A stretch of DNA of 64,000 nucleotides from the NCBI GenBank assembly GCA_025766275.1, contig JAFKAC010000099.1, positions 124,001 through 188,000 on the forward strand, written 5' to 3'. Positions within the stretch are counted from its first letter, which is position 1; each line of letters begins with the position of its first letter. Below the pieces are notes generated by a model. The model was not told where the DNA came from. It ran no database searches and worked only from the letters and a program-made list of their open reading frames with translations. This stretch comes from Lactarius indigo (Eukaryota > Basidiomycota > Agaricomycetes > Russulales > Russulaceae). Made by a program: the position numbers and the translations under genes. This document shows, in pieces, positions 28,601 to 35,258 of the stretch.

Positions 28601-31060
28601 TTCAAAACAAATCAGGGGTTATTCGAACCGCGAGTCATGTTCTTTGGCCTCACTAACTCTCCCAGCACCTTCCAAACCATGATGGACACCATCTTCCGGG
28701 AGTTAGTGTTGACAGGAGAAGTAATCGTCTACATGGACGATATCCTGATCGCAACCTCGGACGATCGCACCCACCACAGAATGATACTACACCAAGTCCT
28801 CGATCTGTGCGACAAACACGACCTATACATCAAACCGGAAAAATGCGTGTTCGAGGTCTATGAGGTGGAGTACCTGGGGCTAATCATTGGGTACGGACAA
28901 CTGCGAATGGACCCAGTCAAAGTGCAAGGAGTCCGAGAATGGAAGGCGCCAACATCACTTAAAGAAGTACGAGCCTTCTTGGGATTTTGCAATTTCTACC
29001 GGCGGTTTATACGGGGATTCTCCACGATCGCGAGGCCCCTCCACGACCTTACAAAAAAGGACGTTCCCTGGGAATGGACGGAAGCCAGACAAAAAGCCTT
29101 CGACACCATCAAAGAGCGAATCAGTTCAGAACCGGTCTTGCTATTCCCGAAACTAGATCAACCTTTCGAAATCGAAGTCGATGCTTCAAATTACGCCCTG
29201 GGGGCTGTCCTAAATCAGAAGGGGGAAGACAACAAAATGCACCCGGTCGCATTCTATTCCGAATCCCTATCAGAAGCTGAACGCAATTACGACATTTACG
29301 ATAAGGAACTACTAGCAATTGTCAAAGCGTTACGCACTTGGCGAACATATCTCATAGGATCCCCCCACCTAATAACGATCCATACAGACCACGCCAACCT
29401 GCAATACTGGAAAGAACCCAGAAAAATCAGTCGACGAGTGGCGCGGGAGTTCCAAGAACTGTCGGAGTACAACTTCATACTCAAACATATCCCGGGTACC
29501 AAGAATACGCAAGCAGACTCCTTATCAAGAAGACCTGATTACAATGACGGCACCAGCGACAACGACCACGTCATAGTACTCCCAGATGAGGTATTTCTTA
29601 AAGTCACCCAAATGTCCATGCACGACATGGATATATGGACTCAAATCGCACAAAACATGGACGAAGCCGCACTCCTCCCGTGGATAGAACCCCACAACCT
29701 AAAGAAACATGATGGGCTGTGGTGGAAAGGCGACGCTCTCGTTGTTGTGGGAAACAACGAACTTAAACGGGGGGTAATCACCTTTTTCCACGATACTCCA
29801 AGCGCGGGACACCCAGGAATTGCAAACACCCTAGAGCTATTACGACGCGACTTCTGGTGGCCTAACATGCGCAAAGATGTGGAAGCCTACGTCAAGGGGT
29901 GTGCAACGTGCCAGAGCAACAAGATCAACCATCACCGACAGAAGCCCCACTTATTCCCTATCACTACCGAACCATCGGCTGAACCGTTTGAGGTGGTAGC
30001 CATGGACTTCATAGTCAAACTCCCGATATCAAAAGGATTTGACTCAATCCTCACCGTCACAGACCACGACTGTTCAAAAGCGGCAATATTCATACCGTGT
30101 AACGAAGCCATAACGTCGGAAGGAGTGGCAAAACTTTATCTCTGGCATGTCTACCCCCATTACGGCTTACCCCGAAGGATCATATCCGATCGAGATCCAA
30201 GATTCGCGTCGACGTTCATGCGACAATTATGTAAAACGTTGGGGATACAGCAAAACGTATCATCAGCGTATCACCCGCAAACAGATGGTCAATCGGAACG
30301 AACAAACCAATGGTTAGAACAATACTTACGACATTGGTGTAACGTGCAACAGGACAACTGGGCGGAAATTCTACCCATGGCGCAATTTGCTCACAATTCT
30401 TGGAGAAACGCCACCACCAAGCACTCCCCCTTTTCTCTTATCATGGGGTGGGAACCACGAACTGCGTGGACACCAAAACCATCACACAGCCCCACAGTGG
30501 ATCAGAGATTAGAAGAATTGCAGATACTCCGGCAACACGCGCAAGATAGTATCAAGCACGCGCAACACCTCATGGCCCAACGAGGAAAAACAGGGTTCAC
30601 ACCTTATCAGCAAGGGGATCAAGTATGGTTAGAAGGGACCAATCTCCGCACCTTCCACCCCACAAGCAAACTAGCCCCGAAGCGGTACGGACCCTTTAAA
30701 ATCGCCAAGGTTCTATCAGACATTTCGTACGAACTGGAACTTCCGGCATCGTGGAAAATACACCCAGTATTCCATGCGAACCTTCTGACACCATACAAGG
30801 AAACGGAGATGCATGGCGCAAACTATACCCGACCTCCACCGGACCTTATTGATGGAGAAGAGGAGTATGAAGTGGAACGGATCGAAGATGCCCAGGAACG
30901 AGGAAGGGGGCGTAAACTCCACTACCTAGTAAAGTGGAAGGGATTCCCACCAAGCGATAACACATGGGAACCCGCAACAAACATGACCCACGCCACAGAC
31001 GTCATCAAAGACTTCTATCAACGACATCCGACCGCCAAGGGGGCTGGACGAACGATATAA
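19612..31060 (+). CDS. G3 pol, interrupted by G1b at 19902-27795
   Basis: The -1 frame entered at GGATTTT (19618-19624), opening KEGFSERLNP. Part one (to 19901) has the protease LVDSGATDNFI. Part two (from 27796) has the GYPWF segment, RT (FFIKKKDGKLRPVQDYRR, YMDDILIAT), RNase H (EIEVDASNYALGAVL), integrase HHCC finger (HPGIANTLELL to CATCQSNK), D,D35E (MDFIVKLP, SDRDPRFAS, GQSERTNQWLEQ), a GPF module and a chromodomain (EYEVERIEDAQERG to LVKWKGFPPSDNTWEP). It stops 30 residues later at 31060, unlike G1 and G2 where Pol runs on. The inserted length plus duplication shifts phase; without it the frame is continuous. Confidence 0.92.
19902..20441 (+). repeat. 5' LTR of G1b
   Basis: 540 bp. TATTTAA at 20168-20174. 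A 12-bp perfect inverted repeat GAAGACCAAGAT / ATCTTGGTCTTC (around 20186-20213) has its right arm 34 bp from the box. No ATG occurs from 20202 to the LTR end. Confidence 0.95.
20168..20212 (+). promoter_or_regulatory. G1b TATA box and inferred transcription start
   Basis: TATTTAA at 20168-20174 is followed after 34 bp (first base to first base) by ATCTTGGTCTT (20202-20212), the complement of the primer site. The same spacing (31-34 bp) recurs in G1a, G2, G3 and G4. This supports RNA 5' ends at the primer complement, as self-priming requires. Confidence 0.65.
20444..20454 (+). other. G1b self-primer binding site
   Basis: AAGACCAAGAT, two bases after the LTR end (20441), pairs over 11 bases with 20202-20212. 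An in-frame TAA at 20443-20445 closes the gag frame just upstream, leaving the GTG at 20461 as the first plausible start codon. Confidence 0.82.
20461..22512 (+). CDS. G1b gag, GTG start, intact
   Basis: 683 codons. The frame is closed 15 nt upstream by TAA, and the first codon resembling a start is GTG in context ATCGTGG. Residues 1-174 form an extension conserved in G1 and G2 (segments TRDQWTSFRPY, NGPSRFRPVEFNF, DIDARELNSRADWGP); no ATG occurs in any frame until 20983 (MATLTQ, A at -3). Then an acidic and Pro/Gly linker, the gag core (about 300-470) and the CCHC knuckle CYNCHAPGHLSRNC near 575. It ends EGFRDA just past the slippery GGGTTTT. Function: particle and nucleocapsid protein, probably in two forms. 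Confidence 0.9.
   Translation: MAVTTRDQWTSFRPYSLPRRGERNVPTRFLQAANWRERQEETGYFVEFNGPSRFRPVEFNFDHLCWVEVAWNPVDSQWDAIRPAGPRYRCDIDARELNSRADWGPVDGQVREHSTGEVVSEEEERSQEEDEESEGREPNQTETSGGAIQDLLIERAESAHITEPEPIHIRSPAIMATLTQAMEEVAIEEARAIRAEARDILMPINPETGVRMTADDAAIFRAIGSDRGDPPSERRPAMELPPGVGGPNGDPPPPPGGGIPFDLRGTEPPRGPPAGPPGGGGGGGGGGGGDAGRGSHHNEKLTGEPPSIFDGDRLKVDQFLTQWHVYWGMNLDAPIMRNDYRRCLLFLSYIKGGAVSEWVLSFLNWLNRQIQRGISPYTRGLWDAVADGFSQRFENTLEREQAQAILRKGLRMVGEDIDKYVNDFEQLARKAHYHLNEPQTIDLFTSGLPKELFKNAFQFDDPVTFDDWKRAVLKRQKNYIHLKARLNEYKNTPTQPKKQTGNAGWTLPQNLQQTNPWAMDTSADRAKVRLAGSEDVDFNKLPHRDWQTPPFLPRGGPGARGRGRGGSRRDLRNVLCYNCHAPGHLSRNCPHPRAQGHWQNAPSSSRMTETTWHQGPVSQYEPSLPGYMTPALSATPAPQIKAASTKTAGEQAKEWLTQVANSTDEVKDLILQDLWGKEGFRDA
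22482..27221 (+). CDS. G1b pol (protease-RT-RNase H-integrase-chromodomain-C-terminal module), intact
   Basis: 1579 codons in the -1 frame. Protease DSG at about residue 53; RT with YMDDIG near 404; RNase H EVDASGYAVGAVL near 555; integrase HHCC finger (HGHPGIAKTQRI to CAECQRNK) near 765-800; D,D35E at about 831, 893 and 929 (IDFITKLP, SDRDPRF, GQSERTNQW); GPF module; chromodomain EYEVEAILDSRHFG to LVKWKGYPDSENQWV near 1115-1155. Then ~420 residues with no match in a standard chromovirus: a low-complexity stretch, a conserved block (RHAFL, APEGFRANRRP, YPITGPDGVER, ASHVQLIGGADP, YGKPFYAEPH) and a terminal coiled coil. The chromodomain is expected to steer insertion to heterochromatin. No damage seen. 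Confidence 0.93.
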   Translation: MGERGFSGRLNPSVWVRALQCNSVIVTTRYRSLRIPVTVRTNYQTTEANALVDSGATDNFIKPSMAAKAGIPVQALETPRKIWNIDNTENKAGLITHYVNLEVKTRGQVKKMTFLATDLGSEDMVLGYPWLSTFEPTISWATATTHPDVQPVVLATTEELLTASTVRALITAEKEEILQELHEETFARATTSTELAILAKQQQTAAVLPPEYDEFSRLFNEQASHRFPPARPWDHAIDFKPSAPTAIDCKIYPMTQKEEGELREFLDEKLKQGYLRPSISPYASSFFFIKKKDGKLRPVQDYRVINSHTIRNQYPLPLIQDLILDLSNAHIYTKLDIRWGYNNIRIRDGDQEKAAFKTKFGLFEPTVMFFGLTNSPATFQAMMNHIYRDTIAKHERLGTTIRVYMDDIGIATHFDHDLAAHVSAVRDVLRVAKEHDLYFKLEKCLFHQPRMDYLGVILERGVTRMDPVKVQGIKDWPTPTKVKDVRSFLGFCNFYRLFIRGFANHAKPLTKLTRKDEEWRWTEVEEEAFNTLKRLVTEEPVLAHPVLQDPFELEVDASGYAVGAVLLQRKADGKRHPIGYYSATLSEAERNYDIYDLELLAIVKALRNWRPLLAGAPHKIKIYSDHLNLQYWKSPQKISRRVAREVLELSEYDFEIHHIKGKNNGRADALSRRPDYDQGAEDNSEVVVLPPEVFVRATNTAKTLTLDPNLLQPRHQQDEEVIKVWVDPHQLKKIQGEWYKDGRFVITGPASTHRVLIHDHHDLPIHGHPGIAKTQRILERHYWWPRLRKDVYEYVQGCAECQRNKVNTRPIRAALHPITPVLDALPFQTVAIDFITKLPTSEGHDSILTITDHDCSKASVFIPCREEITAEETAALYVNHVFKRFGLPRKIISDRDPRFTSKFTREACRILGVQQNISTAYHPRTDGQSERTNQWLEQYLRFWVNERQDNWTTYLPIAEFAHNNWPHEHTKQSPFQLLMGYDPRADWTDKPSPIPQVTARLTRLKEARQDAQRLMKKAQEAWVRNKDTPKFRINDLVWLEGKHLRTNQPTAKLAARRHGPFRVIQVMSPYNYRLELPTQWSIHPVFHIDLLTPYKQTPLHGENFTRPPPELIDGEEEYEVEAILDSRHFGRGKRLQYLVKWKGYPDSENQWVNKDDVFAPEALRLYQEAQARGQQVKTNSAKVEGSQPSFLRSLTSHMPTSPLRHVTQAALLDSLAQDAHALLAEDDDTEVPNPQITPWTPLRPAEGPITAQEWAHVITRFPDPTTTPDDESAVVHVFRNDRGEREPIAAIPPSDDLIGIRGVFPSNDQRSSADGVRAGGVEESSGGVAEGAARLRSGPTEGDARAAAAMEAAEASHDDDDYYPARHAFLRTKSDPTNPLITPWLVYSDGSPMYRGRVRVPGAADHRTFTAADDPAHVIAPEGFRANRRPHHIPYPITGPDGVERDASHVQLIGGADPLILGVIPGSPHVYGKPFYAEPHVSAALRPTYPHEDLVVFEADRITDRALNRINDESLTAEVTRFRAASYELDRLRARVAQLRAMIECAQDDRRDSIYRLERATALERIADEQRDWPARDFR
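22494..22500 (+). other. G1b gag-pol -1 frameshift site GGGTTTT
   Basis: In the gag frame this is G GGT TTT, fitting the X XXY YYZ pattern for -1 slippage, within the 22482-22512 overlap of gag and pol. The same heptamer occurs at the same place in G1a (5198-5204) and G2b (40535-40541); G3 and G4 have GGATTTT. I did not identify the downstream stimulatory structure. Confidence 0.65.
23841..23869 (+). other. Candidate central polypurine tract in G1b pol
   Basis: GGGGGTAA (23843-23850) and GAAAGGGGGGTAA (ending at 23868) lie in the RT region, identical to G1a over the flanking bases and very close to G2. The terminal tract of G1b (27237-27250) reads TGAAAAGGGGGTGA. Confidence 0.5.
26095..26811 (+). 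CDS. Overprinted +1-frame ORF inside G1b pol C-terminal module
   Basis: 238 codons from an ATG (26095) at the same aligned place as the ATG of the G2 counterpart (44175). Function unknown. Proline/serine-rich start; a helical segment (EGWRRVAAEWQKEQLDSAAA) matching G2's (QEWKETAARWQREQLHIAA); a basic tract; and an end block LRLKGSGQIDDPITF...SPGPTE matching G2's LRGSGSIEDPITF...SPTD. In the helical part this frame is better conserved between families than the pol frame, and many differences fall on its third codon positions. How it would be translated is not evident. It could be a by-product of pol constraint. Confidence 0.4.
   Translation: MSPKQRSSTPSHKTPTPSWLRTTTPRYPTLKSHHGRLLDQPRGLSPRKSGPTSSPDSQTPLLPPMTNPPSSTSSETTVENASRSPLSPQATTSSAFAEFSRATTSVQALMEYELEGWRRVAAEWQKEQLDSAAARLREMRERRQRWRQLRLAMTTTITTRHATPSFERKATLLIPSSRLGSSTPTGPPCIEDVCACLAPPIIVRSPPPTTPRMSLRLKGSGQIDDPITFHTPSPGPTE
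27251..27790 (+). repeat. 3' LTR of G1b
   Basis: 540 bp, read as identical to 19902-20441; preceded by TGAAAAGGGGGTGA (polypurine tract) and followed by GACCT and the rest of G3 pol. Confidence 0.95.
29767..29778 (+). other. Candidate central polypurine tract in G3 pol
   Basis: ACGGGGGGTAAT in the integrase coding region is identical over 12 bases to the terminal tract plus first LTR base of G3 (32572-32583). G4 has a similar tract at the equivalent integrase position (47184-47193). Confidence 0.55.
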
Positions 31061-31099
31061 AGACACCCTGTTCGCATCCCCATATCCCTCAGCCCAAAG

Positions 31100-32548
31100 A
31101 TGACCAACACCCCAGTATCCGACACCACCCTCGTCAACATCCTCAGCAACCCCCAACTCGAGGCCGCCCTCGAACGAGGGATTGTTACCATCAATATCAC
31201 CGACATTCCTCGCCTGTCACCACCACCGTCCCCCCAACATGTCACCATCACCGCCCATATTCCTATCAAACGAGAACCTGGGGAACTCACCCCGTCAACA
31301 CCGGAGGAAGGGCAATACTCTCCAACACCACCCCCTCAGCAACAGTCGACCCCACCACCTGAGCCACAACATCAATCACCACCATCGTCCCCATCATCTA
31401 CCCCACCTCCACCTCTAGAACCGTTTACCCCGGTTCGCGTCCACACCCCCATTGACTACAACCGACCCGATTCCCCTCCTGACGACACAGACGACCCTGG
31501 TGCCCCATTCTTTCCGAATACCCCTGGTACCCCCAAGTACTACCCATTACAGATCCCGCTACCAGACGGTGGATCTAATCCAGCGAAGTATATTTACTAT
31601 CGCAAGGGGTTCACCGAGGTAGTGGGGACAATGGGTGCGGGACAACCCCACTACGGTGAGGAGGTCTACCTCTCGTCACTCAGGCCGAATGTCTCGGCGC
31701 CACCTTTTACCGCGGAACAACTACAGTTCTTTGATCCTCACGACATCCGCGCCTGTGCTCTGGACGAAACACTCATAGAGCTTAACTCGCCTCGTCTCAC
31801 GGCTGAGATTACTAGGTTGAGGACAGGACTTTTAGCGCTCAAGGAGCTTGACGAGAAGTACGAGAAGCTGGAGGAGGACACACACAAACTACGAGCGGAA
31901 CGACTCACGGTCGACTTGATGCTAGCCAGCACCAAGAGACGCCTTCAGTACGCGGGGGCATTGGCTACCATCGGCAACGAATATGTACGTATGATGGCCC
32001 TACCAGCCCCACTTCGCCACTCCCGTTACGCCATTCCATTCTCCCCACGACGCGGAGGACCATTAGAATTCCCCCGCCTCGCCGACAAACCCCACCGCCG
32101 ACGCTGCTATCATTGCAACAGCCCCCACCACATCGTACGCGATTGTCCCACCAGACCGCGACCTGCCTGCCGACATTGCCAAAGCCAGGAACACCAATCC
32201 CACCGGTGCATATTCCGCCGTGCGGGTATGGTCGAAGAAGTGATCACGACCCATCAGGCAGATGAACGCATACGGCAAGCAGTGACTACGGAGGCCACCA
32301 CCTCTTTTACCATCCCCGAACCACCCACGATCGCGGCCCACACTCAAGGGAGATGGTGTGGGCGATGCTTCCGTACTGATGCCAATCATGACGAGATTCG
32401 ATGCCCACAGTACGAAATGTGTCGCAAGTGTGGCAAGCGCGGACCCTTCCTCTTCCTTAAAACGCATTACTGTCGACTCGACATTTCTCCGTGGCCGGAG
32501 AATGACCTCGACGCTGACATCTATGACCTCATAGATCCGGAGTCCTGA
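31100..32548 (+). CDS. G3 third ORF: zinc-knuckle/coiled-coil protein downstream of pol
   Basis: 482 codons from an ATG 40 nt after the pol stop. Function unknown. Layout: disordered Pro/Ser-rich N-terminus (to about 130); a block YYPLQIPLPDGGSNPAKYIY...GQPHYGEEVY; a coiled coil LNSPRLTAEITRLR...LDEKYEKLEED (about 230-285); two CCHC knuckles CYHCNSPHHIVRDC and CRHCQSQEHQSHRC (about 338-375); then a Cys/His cluster (CGRC, CRKCGKRG, HYC) before an acidic end. The middle aligns with the C-terminal module fused to Pol in G1 and G2 (LPNG...YGKPLY, SLTAEVTRFR). No signal peptide or membrane segment is seen, so an envelope-like protein is unlikely; RNA binding is inferred. Confidence 0.85.
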   Translation: MTNTPVSDTTLVNILSNPQLEAALERGIVTINITDIPRLSPPPSPQHVTITAHIPIKREPGELTPSTPEEGQYSPTPPPQQQSTPPPEPQHQSPPSSPSSTPPPPLEPFTPVRVHTPIDYNRPDSPPDDTDDPGAPFFPNTPGTPKYYPLQIPLPDGGSNPAKYIYYRKGFTEVVGTMGAGQPHYGEEVYLSSLRPNVSAPPFTAEQLQFFDPHDIRACALDETLIELNSPRLTAEITRLRTGLLALKELDEKYEKLEEDTHKLRAERLTVDLMLASTKRRLQYAGALATIGNEYVRMMALPAPLRHSRYAIPFSPRRGGPLEFPRLADKPHRRRCYHCNSPHHIVRDCPTRPRPACRHCQSQEHQSHRCIFRRAGMVEEVITTHQADERIRQAVTTEATTSFTIPEPPTIAAHTQGRWCGRCFRTDANHDEIRCPQYEMCRKCGKRGPFLFLKTHYCRLDISPWPENDLDADIYDLIDPES

Positions 32549-32582
32549 AGTCGAGGCGTCTTCAGACCAAGACGGGGGGTAA

Positions 32583-33149
32583 TGTTACGATTTTCTTGGA
32601 CTCGTTTCTTTCCTTACCATTATTTCCTTCCCACACTATACGAGCCCTGTACGACTACGCGGACTTTACGATTACCCGGTTTCTATCACGCGCCTTGCTT
32701 ATCGACGCTTTCTTTTGATAAAGCTTGACATGTGCCAGTTTCCGACCTGCTTCCTTTCACGCGCAACCCCGCGTGATCCTCCCTTGTTCCCGATATATCC
32801 CTGCTTTGTTCCCTTTATGCCCATTCCTTTCTTCCCTGGTTTGGCGATGGCACCATCTGTTTGTGATGGCCATACAATACGATTTCTATTTAACTCTAGT
32901 CATACCTAGCTTGTACGGTAGACTAGACTTCTTGTGTAATACTACACTCGTCTACGCGAAGTCTCCCTGACCCCGATCCTTGTTTCTGCTAGACCTTCGA
33001 GTCTTAGCTCTCCTCTATAGCCCAAGTGACACACGTCCTTGTGGCTCTTGTGCATCATCTCTACTGAAGTCGAGCCTTTGAGCTTTGACTACCGCGCGAT
33101 TGACTGACTTAGTACAGGTCGTACTTAACGCCCCTGTAGTGGCGTTACA
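32583..33149 (+). repeat. 3' LTR of G3
   Basis: 567 bp, one difference seen from the 5' LTR; preceded by ACGGGGGGTAA (32572-32582) and followed by GCGTA. Confidence 0.95.
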
Positions 33150-33154
33150 GCGTA

Positions 33155-33338
33155 AGTATCTCAAACCCTAGTACTACTAGTACTAGTATCGGTGGCGTCC
33201 GTTCTCAGTCAGCTATCAGTACCGTATCTCCTATCGTATCACCGTATCACCGCGTTATTGTAGGTAAGTCCGCAACTAATATACCTTACCGCTGTAGTTG
33301 CAACCGGTACAGTAAGGGTCCTCAGCAGAAACGTGACA
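33155..33338 (-). repeat. 5' LTR of G1c, outer part
   Basis: Minus-strand G1 LTR start, TGTCACGTTTCTG, with the ACTAGTACTAGTAGT-type palindrome and TACTGTACCGGTTGCAAC segment shared with G1b. It continues across G3 to 17449. The element's outer boundary is at 33338. Confidence 0.88.
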
Positions 33339-33704
33339 AGTGTCTTGATGCTGGATAGCTGTTGGAGAATGACATAGGACCATCTCACATGCACAAGATC
33401 CAGTGAGCACAAGAGTCATGAATTGGGCAATATGCTCAACATACAATCATCAACCCTCTGATACTTCACATGGTCGTAATACATCATCTTTGACACCAGG
33501 TGAAGTATCTTGCAGTGTCTTAAGCATCCACATTTATAGGTACATGCCCATGGGTCACCTGATGTTGGCATCAGATCAGTCCAGAGTTACAGAGTACATG
33601 GAGAGTGACAATGCCAAGAAGTCTCCAGAAATACAATATCAGAAAGAAAGAAAGAAACAGACACAGATAGCAGCTGAGGGTCAAGACAAGAGCCAGAGCC
33701 AAAG
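33339..33704 (+). other. Unique DNA between the two element nests
   Basis: 366 bp outside both nests. No recognisable gene: a 106-codon open frame spans it but resembles nothing known and includes a low-complexity GAAAGAAAGAAA run (33653-33664). Its right end carries CAAAG (33700-33704), the target duplication of G2a. Confidence 0.6.
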
Positions 33705-34211
33705 TGTTACGGTACGGACTTGATGACTCATTACATACGACTCATGACCGGTTATGACTACGGTCCGGTATCAGCATTAGTCATGGACTCTTACATCATA
33801 TCAGTCAGCATAGTAGTTCACATGTGATTGTGACTCATGTATGACTCATTCCTAGGATAGCGATACTAGGGTTCGAGCTAGTTACGCTATTGGTTGCTTA
33901 CTATTCCAGCAGCGCTTTAAAGCCCGCGCGTATCTGTATAAGTAGTAGACTCGGAAGACCAAGAGTCCCCATCTTGATCTTCTTCAATCCACCACTTGAC
34001 TTGTCTTCTATCTGCCTTAATCTCTGACTAAGTGTGTTCCCACTTCTATCCACCAAGGGATAGTACTTCTTTGTCTTTGCTGCAGCGTGTGCCAGTGTGC
34101 CCCTGTTCAGCTTGTGTTGGGTTGATACGGAATCCCCATTCACCTGATCTTCGCTAAGTCGATTACGCCTTCTCAGAGTCCAAGTTGGACTAACGCCAGT
34201 GGAGCGTAACA
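33705..34211 (+). repeat. 5' LTR of G2a
   Basis: 507 bp, TGTTACGG...GTAACA. The primer complement in this copy has a change (ATCTTGATCTT) that breaks pairing with the site at 34214-34224; the 3' LTR (ATCTTGGTCTT) keeps it. Confidence 0.93.
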
Positions 34212-34812
34212 TTAAGACCAAGATCCTCATCGTGGCATACTCGACCAGAGACCAGTGGACGTCCTTCCGTCCCTATCATATTGAATGACGAGGAGATCGC
34301 AACGTACCAACAAGATTCCTAGGAGCAGCTCAGTGGAGAGAACGAGGAGAAGACACTGGATACTTTGTAGAATTCAACGGTCCCAACCGTTTTCGACCTG
34401 TTGAGTTTAATTTCGAACACCTCTGTTGGACCGAGGTTACTTGGAACCCCATATATCATCGCTGGGACATCGTATGACCAGCAGGAAGAAACTACAATTG
34501 TGATATCGACGCACGAGAGCTTAACAGTCGTGCAGACTACGGTCCCATCGACAGACAAGCACAAGAACACACAGACGAAGGAATTAGTGGAGAAGAAGCC
34601 TCCGAAAGCCAATCACCAAGTAGAGGAACGACGCCAGCTAGCCTAGGAGCTATTGGTGATTGTATCATACAACAAACTGAGTCTTTAACCATTCACCAAC
34701 CCAAACCAGAAGTAATACACGTCCACAGCCCAGCAGTCGCAATGGCAACAACCACCATCACACAAGAAGAAGCACAGCTTACCGCTGAAGCAAGGGATCA
34801 AATAGCCCTAGA

Positions 34813-35224
34813 TGTCATGAACGCCCCTATCTTTTCTCATCTTTCCCCTCTTTCTTCTTCTCGCACTTCTCAGTTCCGCTGGCATTTGCTCTGCTGGCAT
34901 CTGCCCTGTTGGCATCTGCCTTGCTGGCATCTGCTTTGCTGGCATCTGCCTCGCTGGCACCCCTGAACACTAGCTATATAAGCCCCGTAATGTACACTGT
35001 ATTTCCTTAGCTTTGGCTTCGTCAATATACTGTCTAGTTCCTCAGCACTTTCCTCTCATCTCTACCACAGTCCTCTTCTCTGAAGCCTTGTTGCCTTGAG
35101 CTATATCAAGGAACACCCAACTGACTTAGGTGCCGTTCTGCTCAGCAGCGGACCAACTCAGTGCCCTTTGCCTCAGGCAGGGACTGTTACAGAACAGGAC
35201 GCACGCCCCGACAGTGGCGTGACA
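34813..35224 (+). repeat. 5' LTR of G4
   Basis: 412 bp. U3 holds six tandem ~15-bp units (TGCTGGCATCTGCCT type, about 34880-34965). TATATAAG at 34975-34982; TAGCTTTGGCTT (35008-35019) is complementary to the primer site. No ATG between 35008 and the GTG at 35259. Confidence 0.95.
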
Positions 35225-35225
35225 T

Positions 35226-35237
35226 AAGCCAAAGCTA
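35226..35237 (+). other. G4 self-primer binding site
   Basis: AAGCCAAAGCTA, one base after the LTR, is the exact 12-base reverse complement of LTR 35008-35019, which starts 33 bp from the TATATAAG box. It is the third distinct primer sequence in the window with its own matching LTR partner. Confidence 0.82.
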
Positions 35238-35258
35238 CAGACCTCAGAACTAGTCACC

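Larger units (their letters stand above)
17450..33149 (+). mobile_element. G3: full-length Ty3/gypsy chromovirus with extra 3' ORF, split by G1b
   Basis: 567-bp LTRs (17450-18016 and 32583-33149; TGTTACGATTTTC...GTTACA) flanked by GCGTA (17445-17449 and 33150-33154). By eye they differ at one site (GACACGCG versus GACACACG), so the copy is very young. It has gag, pol and a separate third ORF after pol. G1b inserted in pol at 19901; when G1b and one GACCT are removed, pol is one open frame. It was therefore probably intact until G1b arrived. Confidence 0.95.
166..33338 (-). mobile_element. G1c: Ty3/gypsy chromovirus, minus strand, fragmented by four nested insertions
   Basis: The outermost element of the left nest. 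Reading leftwards, its 5' LTR starts at 33338 (TGTCACG on the minus strand), is interrupted by G3, resumes at 17449 and ends at 17116. The primer site (17103-17113) and gag start (17096) follow. gag is then broken by Cop1 (10589-16930) and G1a (2609-10486), and pol is cut by the G2 LTR at 165. Removing the insertions together with one copy of each 5-bp duplication restores continuous homology to G1b. Its own target duplication cannot be tested because its 3' end is outside the window. Several stops show that it is the oldest copy in this half. Confidence 0.9.

Noticed and set aside
31100..32548. Envelope gene that would make G3 a retrovirus-like element
   Set aside because: No signal peptide, transmembrane segment or glycoprotein features; zinc knuckles and a coiled coil point to an internal protein.
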